A stretch of DNA of 64,000 nt from Erwinia sp. JUb26. Its GTDB lineage: Bacteria > Pseudomonadota > Gammaproteobacteria > Enterobacterales > Enterobacteriaceae. Of the stretch, positions 8,028-16,351 are shown piece by piece (within the stretch, counting starts at the first letter, position 1; every line of letters begins with the position of its first letter). Location: the NCBI RefSeq assembly GCF_003751505.1, contig NZ_RJVB01000002.1, forward strand, positions 713,480-777,479. The letters are read 5' to 3'. The notes under the pieces were generated by a model. It was not told the DNA's origin and searched no databases. It was given only the letters and a program-made list of their open reading frames with translations. A program made the translations under genes and the position numbers.

Positions 8028-8897
8028 ATGCGTGTTTATGTCACCGGTAATATTACCGTCGATGAAACATGGTCCATTGCGGATATTCCGCAAAAGGGAT
8101 CCTCGATTCATGGCGTTAAAGTCTCGCAAGATATTGGCGGTAAAGGCGCAAACCAGGCGATTATTTTATCCCGCTGCGGAATAGAAACATATTTAATTGC
8201 CGCCACGGGAAATGACAGCAACGGCATATGGCTCCGCCAGCAAATAATTAATGAAAAATTAACGTTATTACCCACTACGTATTTCAACCAACATAGCGAT
8301 ACCTCAATTATTTTAAACAGCGCCGATGGCGATAATGCCATTATTACGACGACCGCCGCCGCAGATGCCTTCAGCCTGGAAGAGATTATTCCCCATCTGG
8401 CCGATGCCGCTCCGGGCGATATTCTGTTGCAACAGGGGAATTTCTCCCTGGAAAAAACGCGCGCTCTGTTTCAGCTGGCCAAAGCGCGCGGCCTGACTAC
8501 GGTATTTAATCCTTCCCCGGTTAACCCCGACTTTGCTCATCTCTGGCCGCTGATTGATATCGCGGTGGTCAATGAATCAGAGGCCGCAGAACTCCAGCCA
8601 CAGGGCCTTAAGACCTTAGTCATTACCGAGGGTGCTGCCGGTGCCTGGCTGGTCAGTGAAGACCAGCGCCGGTTCTGCCCGGCGGTGGCCGCTGAAGCCG
8701 TGGATACCACCGGTGCGGGCGATACCTTCCTCGCCGTCATGCTGGCCTCTGCGCTGCTGCGCGGTGTTCTGCCGGACCCGCTAGCGCTGGCTCACGCCAG
8801 CCGGGCCGCCGCCATCACCGTCAGCCGCCGGGGAACCTTTAGCGCGTTTCCCGGCCAGCAGGAACTCGCCGCCCTGTTAAGCACGGGCGGCGAGTAG
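8028..8897 (+). CDS. PfkB-family carbohydrate/nucleoside kinase (ribokinase-like)
   Basis: 289 residues. PfkB signature 1 (GGKGANQA) is at 37-44 and signature 2 (DTTGAGDT) at about 226-233, with catalytic Asp232. RBS AAGGAAA lies 4-5 bases before the ATG. The first third is visibly AT-richer than the rest, with many A/T third positions, possibly because minus-strand promoter elements for btpA lie inside it. It ends 3 bases before the convergent binding-protein gene. Expected role: ATP-dependent phosphorylation of the sugar or nucleoside delivered by the adjacent ABC importer. Confidence 0.85.
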   Translation: MRVYVTGNITVDETWSIADIPQKGSSIHGVKVSQDIGGKGANQAIILSRCGIETYLIAATGNDSNGIWLRQQIINEKLTLLPTTYFNQHSDTSIILNSADGDNAIITTTAAADAFSLEEIIPHLADAAPGDILLQQGNFSLEKTRALFQLAKARGLTTVFNPSPVNPDFAHLWPLIDIAVVNESEAAELQPQGLKTLVITEGAAGAWLVSEDQRRFCPAVAAEAVDTTGAGDTFLAVMLASALLRGVLPDPLALAHASRAAAITVSRRGTFSAFPGQQELAALLSTGGE

Positions 8898-8900
8898 GCC

Positions 8901-9854
8901 TTATTTAAACAGCGAACGGTAACCGTCTACGTTCGCTTTCGTCACTACCGTGGCCGGAACCAGAATGGTTTTCGACACGGTTTTACCTGAGGTAATCGCA
9001 TTCAGCGCGTTCAGCGCTTCCACGCCCATCTGTTTCGGATCCTGCTGCAGCACGGCGGTGACATAGCCGCCGTCAATGCCGCTGATTGCCTTCGCCGTCA
9101 AATCCCAGCCGAAGACTTTAATGTCCTTCTGCCGTCCCTGGTTCTCAACGGCCGCAATGGCACCCAGCAGGGCCGGTTCGCCGGTGGCATAGATCGCCGT
9201 TAGATCCGGGTTACCGGTGATCAGGTTTTCCGCTGCGGTCATCGCTTTATCCTGCACGTTCTGGCCGTCAACCACGTTGGCGATGGTGATCTTCGGGTTG
9301 CTTTTCAGCGTCTCCTCAAAGCCCTTCTGGCGCTGGTTCTGGATCGCCGAGTTCAGCGCGCCCACAATACCCACGCGCGCCTTGCCCCCCATCTCTTTCT
9401 GCACGTAATCCACAAAGAATTTACCAATGATCTTACCGCCTTCGATATTATCCACGCCGACCTGTGCCGCCTGTGGCCCCGCAGGTAATACCGCATCAAT
9501 GGCAATCACCGGTATTTTCGCTGCCGCCGCTTCTTTTACCGCCGGCATAATACCGTTGACGTCGATGGCCGCGACCATAATCCCTTTAACACCTTGCTGA
9601 ATATAGTTTTCAATCGCGTCATTCTGGGCAACCGGGTTATCGTTGGAGTTGAAAATCACTACATCCTTGCCGCTGGCTTTTGCCGCTTCCTGCGCGCCTT
9701 TATTCATCTGGTTAAAGAACAATGCCTGCTGATTAATCTGAATCAGCGCATAGTCGGGCGTGGCGGCACCGGCAACAGAAATAACACTGCCCGATGCGAT
9801 CAGGGCGGTTGCCAGAGCAATAAAACGCAGTTTTCCGGTGTTTAATAACATCAT
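8901..9854 (-). CDS. Periplasmic sugar-binding protein of ABC importer (RbsB/FrcB-like)
   Basis: 317 residues with a Sec signal peptide: charged start, hydrophobic FIALATALIASG, cleavage likely after VAGA. The mature part is a periplasmic-binding-protein type 1 domain of the ribose/fructose class (SNDNPVAQNDAIENYIQQGVKGIMVAAID, YATGEPALLGAIAAVENQGR). GAGGA lies 5 bases before the first of two adjacent ATGs. It is transcribed away from lacI and the ATPase/permease genes, so the importer is split over divergent units. The ligand is not readable from sequence. Confidence 0.87.
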   Translation of the reverse strand: MMLLNTGKLRFIALATALIASGSVISVAGAATPDYALIQINQQALFFNQMNKGAQEAAKASGKDVVIFNSNDNPVAQNDAIENYIQQGVKGIMVAAIDVNGIMPAVKEAAAAKIPVIAIDAVLPAGPQAAQVGVDNIEGGKIIGKFFVDYVQKEMGGKARVGIVGALNSAIQNQRQKGFEETLKSNPKITIANVVDGQNVQDKAMTAAENLITGNPDLTAIYATGEPALLGAIAAVENQGRQKDIKVFGWDLTAKAISGIDGGYVTAVLQQDPKQMGVEALNALNAITSGKTVSKTILVPATVVTKANVDGYRSLFK

Positions 9855-10107
9855 CAGTATCCTCGTCGGGAATAGGTGATAGCCAGCAGGTGTCCGCGCC
9901 GCAGTGCAAACGCAGAAGGATTATTTTTTTGGCGGGCAAATATCTGATGTAAGACTGAAACAGCGAAACGCCGTTCAGCTAAGACCTGCTTTCTCCCATT
10001 CCGGCAACCGGTCCGTTTCGGTGCACGACTGGAATGTTTCGAGCGGGTTTGGGAATGAACCCGGGTAATGCGGTAAACTGCTTATACAGTTCTCCGCTGC
10101 TCAATTT

Positions 10108-10135
10108 TTGTCAAGCATTTATTTAACAATTTATT
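10108..10135 (+). promoter_or_regulatory. Candidate promoter of the LacI-family gene
   Basis: TTGTCA at 10108-10113, 16-base spacer, TTTATT at 10130-10135, in an AT-rich patch about 65 bases before the regulator start. A small inverted repeat, GTAAC-tgt-GTTAC, lies at 10165-10177. Judged by eye only. Confidence 0.35.
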
Positions 10136-10199
10136 CACCGGAGAAAATGCTGTATCGGGCGCGCGTAACTGTGTTACAGATAGCCCCATTCAGGCAGAA

Positions 10200-11222
10200 A
10201 TGGCGCAGAAAATGAGTCTAAAACGCGTATTGTTATCCGATGTGGCAAAGCAGGCGGGGCTGTCAAAGGCGACCGTGTCGCGCTATATGAATCACAATAT
10301 CGTGCTGCCGCAGGACACCATCGATCGCATTGAAAGCGCCATTCGCGAGCTGGACTATCGCGGCAACAGCCTGGCGCGCCGCCTGAGCAAAGGCGGCAGC
10401 GAAACCCTCGGCCTGGTGCTGCCCGATATTACTAACCCCTTCTTTGCCGAACTGGCCGACGCCGCCGAAGAGGCCGCCTCCGCCAGCGGCTACAGCCTGG
10501 TGCTGTGCATCACCCGCAATAACCCGGACAAAGAGTGTCAGTTTATCCGCTGGCTGGATACCTGCCAGGTGGACGGCCTGCTGTTCACCACCAACCGCCC
10601 GGATAACGGCCTGCTGCGCAAAGAGATCCAGCGCCACCAGCGCATCGTGCTGCTGGATGAGGATATTCCGGGCAGCAAAGTGCCGAAGGTGTTTGCCGAT
10701 AACGTGCAGGGCGGGCGCATCGCCACGGAGAAACTGATTGCCGCCGGGCATCGTCATATCGCGTTCGTCGGCGGGCCGGATGCGCTGATGAGCGTGCGCG
10801 AACGCTATCAGGGCTTTTGCACCGCCATGGAGCAGGCCGGGCTGAGCTGGCCGCCGGAATGGGTGATGTACGGGGACTATCAGCGCGAGTTCGGTCAGCG
10901 GGCGCTGAAGCACCTGTTCAGCCAGCCCGTGCGCCCGACCGCCGTGTTTGCCGCCAGTGACTATCTGGTGCTGGGCCTGCTGGACGGGCTGCGCGCCAGC
11001 GGACTCCAGGCGCCTGCCGCACTTTCGCTGGTCGGGTTTGACGACGCCAACTATGCCGACTTCACCCAGCCGCGTATTTCCACCATCCGCCAGCCCGCGC
11101 GGGAGCTGGGGCGCACCGCGGTGAGCATCATGCTGCGCCTGCTTAACAACGAAAAAGATATCCCCTCAGAAACCCGTCTGCCGGTGGAATGGATTGGTCG
11201 CGATTCCATCAGGATTTGTTAA
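10200..11222 (+). CDS. LacI-family transcriptional repressor of the module B importer
   Basis: 340 residues. The N-terminal helix-turn-helix (LSDVAKQAGLSKATVSRYMNH) begins near residue 12 and is followed by the hinge helix region NSLARRLSKG. The effector domain is of the RbsR/GalR periplasmic-binding type (GLVLPDITNPFFAELADAAE, GFDDANYADFTQPRISTIRQP). It stands between the binding-protein gene and the ATPase gene and is the obvious reader of the two palindromes at 11299 and 11471. The start at 10200 has AGG 5 bases upstream; a second ATG at 10212 is possible but has no Shine-Dalgarno. Confidence 0.88.
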   Translation: MAQKMSLKRVLLSDVAKQAGLSKATVSRYMNHNIVLPQDTIDRIESAIRELDYRGNSLARRLSKGGSETLGLVLPDITNPFFAELADAAEEAASASGYSLVLCITRNNPDKECQFIRWLDTCQVDGLLFTTNRPDNGLLRKEIQRHQRIVLLDEDIPGSKVPKVFADNVQGGRIATEKLIAAGHRHIAFVGGPDALMSVRERYQGFCTAMEQAGLSWPPEWVMYGDYQREFGQRALKHLFSQPVRPTAVFAASDYLVLGLLDGLRASGLQAPAALSLVGFDDANYADFTQPRISTIRQPARELGRTAVSIMLRLLNNEKDIPSETRLPVEWIGRDSIRIC

Positions 11223-11270
11223 GCGCATCCCAAAATGGCGCAAAAGCGCCCAGTTTTGGCGCAAAAAGCG

Positions 11271-11314
11271 TTCAATTTAAAATCCCTTCGCTATAATCAG
11301 TAAACCGGTTTACT
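11271..11314 (+). promoter_or_regulatory. Promoter with overlapping LacI-type operator O1
   Basis: A consensus TATAAT at 11292-11297, a weak TTCAAT 15 bases upstream, and a perfect 16-bp palindrome AGTAAACCGGTTTACT at 11299-11314 covering the expected start point. A CG-centred perfect palindrome is typical of LacI/GalR-family operators. Repressor bound here would block the ATPase-permease-hydrolase transcript. Confidence 0.8.
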
Positions 11315-11337
11315 AACGAATTGTTAAAAAATTCGTT
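11315..11337 (+). promoter_or_regulatory. AT-rich hairpin in the leader
   Basis: Perfect 8-bp inverted repeat AACGAATT / AATTCGTT (11315-11322, 11330-11337) with a 7-base loop, directly after operator O1. There is no U-tract, so it is not a standard terminator; it may be a 5'-end mRNA stabiliser or another protein site. Confidence 0.5.
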
Positions 11338-11470
11338 GTGCTACAGAGAGTTAAACCACCGGGCTGCTGTGTTGTTCCTGCCCTGGCACGGATGCTGCAA
11401 AGACTTACTGGCGAACAAATATCTTAAATAGCGTTTGACCTGATTGTGATTCGGAAGCTCCATTCCGCAG

Positions 11471-11484
11471 GTAAACCGGTTTAC
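11471..11484 (+). promoter_or_regulatory. LacI-type operator O2
   Basis: Perfect 14-bp palindrome GTAAACCGGTTTAC, same core as O1, 171 bp from it centre to centre. A further half-site GTAAACCG lies at 11491-11498. It is inside the leader, about 80 bases before the ATPase start. The pair suits repression by DNA looping. Confidence 0.75.
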
Positions 11485-11565
11485 TAGCATGTAAACCGTG
11501 TCGGATGGATGACTTTCCCGCAGCCAGGCAAACATTTTCCCGGCACCAGCGATGGGAGTTATCAG

Positions 11566-12348
11566 ATGCAGCAGCCCCAGACTACCCCGCCACGGGTAGA
11601 AATGATCAACATCACCAAGACCTACGGGTCGATACGCTCACTGCGCGGCGTGAACCTGGAGCTGGCTCCGGGTGAAGTGCTTGGCCTGGTGGGCGATAAC
11701 GGCGCAGGGAAATCCACCCTGACCAAAGTGCTTTCCGGCGCGGTGGTCCCCACCAGCGGCACCATCCGCATTGACGGTGAAGCGCACCAGTTCACTAACC
11801 CGGCGGATTCACGCCGCTGCCATATCGAAATGGTTTACCAGGATCTGTCGCTGTGCGACACGGTCGACGTTGCCGGAAATCTGTTTATGGGCCGCGAGCC
11901 GATGAAATCGATCCTCGGTATCCCGTTCCTGGACGAAGCCAAAATGCACGCCGATGCGCGCGAGATGCTGAAGGGGCTGGGGATTTCCATTCCCGATACC
12001 CGCCTGCTGGTGCGCAATCTCTCCGGCGGTCAGCGCCAGGCCATCGCTATCGCTCGTGCGGCGGCGTTCGACCCGAAAGTGCTGATTATGGACGAACCCA
12101 CCGCCGCGCTGGCCGTGGCGGAAGTGGAAGCGGTGCTGGAGCTTATCCGCCGCGTTTCCGCCCGTGGGGTGAGCGTGATCCTGATTACCCACCGCCTGCA
12201 GGACCTGTTCCTGGTTTGTGACCGGATCATGGTGATGTATGAAGGCACCAACGTCGCTGAACGCCGGGTCGCTGACACCGATCTGAGCGATATCGTTAAC
12301 CTGATTGTGGGCGAAAAATTCACCGCTCGCTCTGCCGCCGCACACTGA
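11566..12348 (+). CDS. ABC importer ATPase, single-domain (FrcA-like)
   Basis: 260 residues from the ATG at 11566, chosen because GGGAG lies 7 bases upstream; an ATG at 11509 in frame has no Shine-Dalgarno. Walker A GDNGAGKST is near 43, signature LSGGQRQ near 152, Walker B LIMDEP near 176, and the switch His is in LITHRL. RbsA-type ATPases of this importer class are usually double (about 500 residues); this one has a single nucleotide-binding domain like rhizobial FrcA and would act as a homodimer. It is followed 9 bases later by the permease gene. Confidence 0.87.
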   Translation: MQQPQTTPPRVEMINITKTYGSIRSLRGVNLELAPGEVLGLVGDNGAGKSTLTKVLSGAVVPTSGTIRIDGEAHQFTNPADSRRCHIEMVYQDLSLCDTVDVAGNLFMGREPMKSILGIPFLDEAKMHADAREMLKGLGISIPDTRLLVRNLSGGQRQAIAIARAAAFDPKVLIMDEPTAALAVAEVEAVLELIRRVSARGVSVILITHRLQDLFLVCDRIMVMYEGTNVAERRVADTDLSDIVNLIVGEKFTARSAAAH

Positions 12349-12357
12349 GGTAACAGG

Positions 12358-13368
12358 ATGAGTATCATGAACTTAAGCAGCTCCCGCATGATCCAGCACT
12401 CGCTGCCGCGCCGCCTGCTGCATAACCACTCGGGCGTCGTCAGCATCGCACTGTTTTTCGTTTTCTGCTGTGTGGTGTTTTCGCTGATCACCAGTAACTT
12501 TCTCACCGGCACCAACTGGCTGAACATCGTTCGCCAGAGCGCGCCGCTGCTGATCGTCGCCACCGCCATGACGCTGGTGATCACCACCGGCGGGATTGAC
12601 CTGTCGGTCGGTTCCACTCTCGCGCTGGTCGGTGCGCTATCGGCAATCGCCCTGAACAACTGGGGGCTGCCGTGGCCGGTCGTCCTGCTCGGCGGCCTGC
12701 TGCTCGGCGGGCTGGTTGGCGCGATCAACGGCTTTTTCATCGCCTACGAAGGGATACCGGCGTTTATCGTCACTCTCGCCACCCTGGCGGTGGTACGCGG
12801 GATTGCGCTGCTGGTCACCCAGGGCTATTCGATTCCGGTGCCGGAAGACAGCCTGTTTACGATGATGGGCCGCGCCTGGGTGCTGGGGATCCCGATGCCC
12901 GCACTGATCGCCATTATCGTGCTGATCGTCGGGCATGTCGTCCTCAACCATATGCGCTTTGGCCGCTACGTCACCGCCATCGGTGCCAACGCCGAGGGCG
13001 CGCGCCGCAGCGGAATTAACACCAAAGCCGCCACGATGAAGGTCTATATCATCAGCGGCATGGCCGCCGCGCTGGCCGGGATGATTATCACCGCCCGCCT
13101 CGGCAGCGGTTCATCTAACCAGGGGGAAGGCTTTGAGCTGCAGGTCATTGCTGCCGTGGTCCTCGGCAGCACCAGCCTGTTCGGCGGCTTCGGCACCATT
13201 ATCGGTACGCTGCTGGGCGCGCTGTCGATTGCGGTGATCCAGAACGGGCTGATCCTGTCGCATATCTCGCCGTTCTACACCCAGATTGCCACCGGCACCA
13301 TTATCCTGCTGGCCATCTGGCTGAACACCCGCATTCTCAACCCCACGCGATCTGCGGCGAAAGGATAG
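12358..13368 (+). CDS. ABC importer permease (RbsC/FrcC-like)
   Basis: 336 residues, very hydrophobic, with 8-10 predicted membrane segments. Family landmarks are TTGGIDLSVGSTLALVGAL, GAINGFFIAYEGIPAFIVTLA and the cytoplasmic AIGANAEGARRSGI loop that contacts the ATPase. A GAGG stands before the ATG, and the next gene begins 3 bases after the stop. A second ATG at 12367 is possible. It completes the importer with the single-domain ATPase and the divergently encoded binding protein. Confidence 0.88.
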   Translation: MSIMNLSSSRMIQHSLPRRLLHNHSGVVSIALFFVFCCVVFSLITSNFLTGTNWLNIVRQSAPLLIVATAMTLVITTGGIDLSVGSTLALVGALSAIALNNWGLPWPVVLLGGLLLGGLVGAINGFFIAYEGIPAFIVTLATLAVVRGIALLVTQGYSIPVPEDSLFTMMGRAWVLGIPMPALIAIIVLIVGHVVLNHMRFGRYVTAIGANAEGARRSGINTKAATMKVYIISGMAAALAGMIITARLGSGSSNQGEGFELQVIAAVVLGSTSLFGGFGTIIGTLLGALSIAVIQNGLILSHISPFYTQIATGTIILLAIWLNTRILNPTRSAAKG

Positions 13369-13371
13369 CTG

Positions 13372-14451
13372 ATGAAAGGATCAATTTTTCGCCATCCGCA
13401 TCCGCTGCCGGTTGGCGTCAGCAGCGGCTATGTGATGACGGTGCTCGGCCCGCTGCCGATTGCTGAGATGGGCGTAACGCTGATGCATGAGCACATCCTG
13501 CTGGATGCCTCAGGCAAGTGGGTACCGCCGTGCTGCTGTAGCGATCGCCACATGGCCGAGATGCCGGTGAAGATGGAAAACCTCGGCGAGCTGTCGCTGA
13601 ATCCGCTGATGAGCCGCGATAACTGCCAGCTGTTTGACGCCGATCTGGCGATTGAAGAGCTGACCAAATACCGCGCCCTCGGCGGGGAAACGGTGGTCGA
13701 CCCGACCAACATCGGCATTGGCCGCGACCCGAAGGCGCTGCAGCGCATCGCGCGCCTTACCGGGCTGAATATCGTGATGGGCACCGGGCTGTATCTGGAG
13801 CCGTCGCACCCCGAGTGGGTGAAAACCACCAGCGTGGAGCAGCTGACCGAAAAGCTGATCTACGACCTCGGCGGCGCGGAAGAGAAGCCGGAGGTGATTG
13901 CCGGGCTGATCGGCGAAATCGGCATCTCCAGCCGCTTTACGCCGGATGAAGAGAAGTCCCTGCGGGCGGCGGGCCGGGCCAGCGCGGCCACCGGCGTGCC
14001 GATTGAGGTGCATCTGCCGGGCTGGGAACGTCTGGGCCATAAGGTGCTGGATATTCTCGAACAGGAGGGGGCCGATCTGCGCCATACGGTGCTGTGCCAT
14101 ATGAACCCGAGCTTTGCCGACAAGCGCTATCAGCGCGAGCTGGCGCAGCGCGGCGCGTTCCTCGAGTACGACATGATCGGCATGAGCTACTACTACGCCG
14201 ACGAGTCGGCGCAGTCGCCTTCCGACGAGGAGAACGCCCGCGCCATTCGCGAGCTGATTGACGACGGTTTTATCCAGCAGATTTTGCTGTCGCAGGACGT
14301 GTTCCTGAAAACCATGCTGACCCGCTACGGCGGCCACGGCTATGGCTACATTCTTAAGCATTTTGTCCCGCGCCTGAAGCGCCACGGCGTCAGCGGTGAA
14401 CAACTTGAAACCTTAATGATCGGTAATCCCCAGCGGGTATTTGGCGGATAA
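13372..14451 (+). CDS. Phosphotriesterase-family metal hydrolase
   Basis: 359 residues, amidohydrolase superfamily. The first metal pair is in LMHEHIL (HxH). The bridging residue position is occupied by Glu (GLIGEIGIS), as in the Php subgroup, instead of carboxylated Lys. Later metal His residues are in EVHLPGW and LCHMNPS, and the catalytic Asp in LLSQDVF. Characterised relatives hydrolyse lactones, phosphoesters or phosphotriesters. In this operon a sugar-lactone or sugar-phosphate-lactone substrate is plausible but unproven. The unusual run of Cys in PPCCCSD (about residue 47) is not a known motif. Confidence 0.83.
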   Translation: MKGSIFRHPHPLPVGVSSGYVMTVLGPLPIAEMGVTLMHEHILLDASGKWVPPCCCSDRHMAEMPVKMENLGELSLNPLMSRDNCQLFDADLAIEELTKYRALGGETVVDPTNIGIGRDPKALQRIARLTGLNIVMGTGLYLEPSHPEWVKTTSVEQLTEKLIYDLGGAEEKPEVIAGLIGEIGISSRFTPDEEKSLRAAGRASAATGVPIEVHLPGWERLGHKVLDILEQEGADLRHTVLCHMNPSFADKRYQRELAQRGAFLEYDMIGMSYYYADESAQSPSDEENARAIRELIDDGFIQQILLSQDVFLKTMLTRYGGHGYGYILKHFVPRLKRHGVSGEQLETLMIGNPQRVFGG

Positions 14452-14465
14452 AAAGGAACGTAATA

Positions 14466-15221
14466 ATGAAGAAGAAAATTTTACTGGTGGGTGAATCCTG
14501 GACCAGCACCTCGGTACACGTGAAAGGCTTCGATCAGTTTGCTACCGCCACCTGGCACAACGGCGCCACCGACTTCCTGGCCGCGCTGGCGGACAGCAAC
14601 TATGCGGTGACCTATATGCCCGCCCACGCGGCGGCCACCGACTTCCCGCTGACGCAGGAAGCGCTGGCGGAGTGGGATGCGATTATCCTGTCGGATATCG
14701 GTGCCAACACGCTGCTGCTGCACCCGGATACCTGGCTGAAAAGCCGCCGCACCGCCAACCGCCTGACGCTGCTGCATGACTACGTGGCTAACGGCGGTTC
14801 GCTGATGATGATCGGAGGCTATTTCAGCTTCCAGGGGATCAACGGCGGCGCGCGCTACCGTAATACGGCGGTGGAGAAAGTGCTGCCGGTACGCTGCCTG
14901 GCCTGGGACGACCGCATCGAAACGCCGGAAGGCTGCTATGCCGAGGTCACCGAATCGCATGCGGTATTTAACGATATTCCGGGCGAATGGCCGTGGCTGC
15001 TGGGCTATAACGAGGTGGAAATGCATCCCGAGGGTAAACTGCTGGCGACCGTGGCCGGCACCGGGCATCCTCTGCTGGCGGTGCGCGAGTACCAGCAGGG
15101 CCGCTCGCTGGTGTGGACCAGCGACATGTCCGCCCACTGGCTGCCGGAAGAGTTTGCCAAATGGCCGGGCTATCGCCAGCTGTGGGTGAACTGCCTCGAC
15201 TGGCTGACGGAACGCGGCTGA
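14466..15221 (+). CDS. GATase1-like / ThuA-like protein
   Basis: 251 residues of flavodoxin-like alpha/beta composition, similar to the putative glutamine-amidotransferase family formerly called DUF1355: ILLVGESWTS at the start, WDAIILSDIGANTLL, a GGSLMMIGGYFSFQG turn, and C-terminal SLVWTSDMSAHW. I see no obvious Cys nucleophile elbow, so amidotransferase activity is doubtful. ThuA relatives occur in trehalose and other sugar catabolism. The stop codon shares its A with the next ATG, so translation is coupled. Confidence 0.65.
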   Translation: MKKKILLVGESWTSTSVHVKGFDQFATATWHNGATDFLAALADSNYAVTYMPAHAAATDFPLTQEALAEWDAIILSDIGANTLLLHPDTWLKSRRTANRLTLLHDYVANGGSLMMIGGYFSFQGINGGARYRNTAVEKVLPVRCLAWDDRIETPEGCYAEVTESHAVFNDIPGEWPWLLGYNEVEMHPEGKLLATVAGTGHPLLAVREYQQGRSLVWTSDMSAHWLPEEFAKWPGYRQLWVNCLDWLTERG

Positions 15222-16339
15222 TGGCGGTGGATACCACAGTTGAACTGGCCCGGCAGCTGCTGGGCTTTAACACCATCAACCCGCCGGGCAATGAAGCCGA
15301 CTGCATGCGGTTTTTCGCCGGGTGGCTCAGCGAACGCGGTTTTGAGGTTTCGCTGACGTCGTTCGGCGAGGGGCGCAGCAATTTGGTCGCCCGCCTGCCC
15401 GGTAACGCACCGGGCAGGCCTCTGGCGTTTACCGGCCATCTGGATACCGTGCCGCTCGGTAACGCGGCGTGGCAGTACGATCCTTTTGGCTCGCAGATCG
15501 ACGGGGATCGTCTGTACGGGCGCGGATCCAGCGATATGAAAGCTGCGGTGGCGGCGTTTGCCGTCGCCTGCGTTCAGCACCGCCAGAAAATCCTTAACGG
15601 GCGCGGCGCGGTGCTGCTGATCACCGGTGGGGAGGAAACCGGCTGTGACGGCGCGCGGGCACTGATCGAGGCCGGCGAACTGCCGGAGATCGGTGCGCTC
15701 ATCGTCGGCGAGCCGACGGCCAACTATCCGGTTATCGGGCACAAAGGCGCGCTGTGGCTGCGCTGCGAAACGCGGGGAAAAACCGCCCACGGCGCGATGC
15801 CGGAGCTGGGGATTAACGCGATTTATCTGGCGGCAGATGCACTGGGTAAGATCCGCCACTTCTCGCCGGGTGCGCCGCATCCGCTGATGAAGCAGCCGAC
15901 GCTGAACGTCGGACGTATTGAGGGCGGGCTGAATATTAACTCGGTGCCGGACCGCGCGCGCTTTGAGGTGGATATCCGCAGCGCGCCGAACCTTCAGCAC
16001 GACACTATTCGCGAGCAGCTGAGCGTGCTGCTGGGCGAAAGCGTCACCCTCACCACGCTGGTCGATCTGCCTGCGGTGCTGAGCGAAGAGCGCCACGCCT
16101 GGATCCGCCAGGTTTATCATCGCTGCCAGCCGCTGCACGATGCGCCGCTGGCGGCGCGCGTGGTGCCCTACTTTACCGATGCCTCGCTGCTGCTGCCCGC
16201 ACTGGGCAATCCGCCCTGCATTATTCTCGGCCCCGGCGAGCCGTCGATGGCGCACCAGACCGATGAATACTGCCTGCTCAGCCGACTGGCTGAGTCGGAG
16301 CAGCTGTACGCGGAAATCATTCAGGACTGGATGGATTAG
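15221..16339 (+). CDS. M20 family amidohydrolase/peptidase (ArgE/DapE/YlmB type)
   Basis: 372 residues from the ATG at 15221, which overlaps the previous stop in TGATG. Zinc-site motifs in order: GHLDTVP, the GRGSSDMKA Asp, catalytic GGEETGCD, EPT, and C-terminal MAHQTDEY His. The family removes acyl groups from amino acids or amines. YlmB, a member, deformylates formylaminopyrimidine before TenA acts, so having both an M20 enzyme and TenA in one locus is notable. Last gene of the ABC operon; it stops 12 bases before the convergent HcxA-like gene. Confidence 0.83.
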   Translation: MAVDTTVELARQLLGFNTINPPGNEADCMRFFAGWLSERGFEVSLTSFGEGRSNLVARLPGNAPGRPLAFTGHLDTVPLGNAAWQYDPFGSQIDGDRLYGRGSSDMKAAVAAFAVACVQHRQKILNGRGAVLLITGGEETGCDGARALIEAGELPEIGALIVGEPTANYPVIGHKGALWLRCETRGKTAHGAMPELGINAIYLAADALGKIRHFSPGAPHPLMKQPTLNVGRIEGGLNINSVPDRARFEVDIRSAPNLQHDTIREQLSVLLGESVTLTTLVDLPAVLSEERHAWIRQVYHRCQPLHDAPLAARVVPYFTDASLLLPALGNPPCIILGPGEPSMAHQTDEYCLLSRLAESEQLYAEIIQDWMD

Positions 16340-16351
16340 TGCCGCCGCCGG

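Noticed and set aside
11509-11565. Upstream in-frame start of the ABC ATPase
   Set aside because: No Shine-Dalgarno; the ATG at 11566 has GGGAG at good distance.
15113-15220. Upstream extension of the M20 hydrolase
   Set aside because: Would overlap the GATase-like gene by over 100 bases; the TGATG junction at 15219-15223 gives a natural coupled start.
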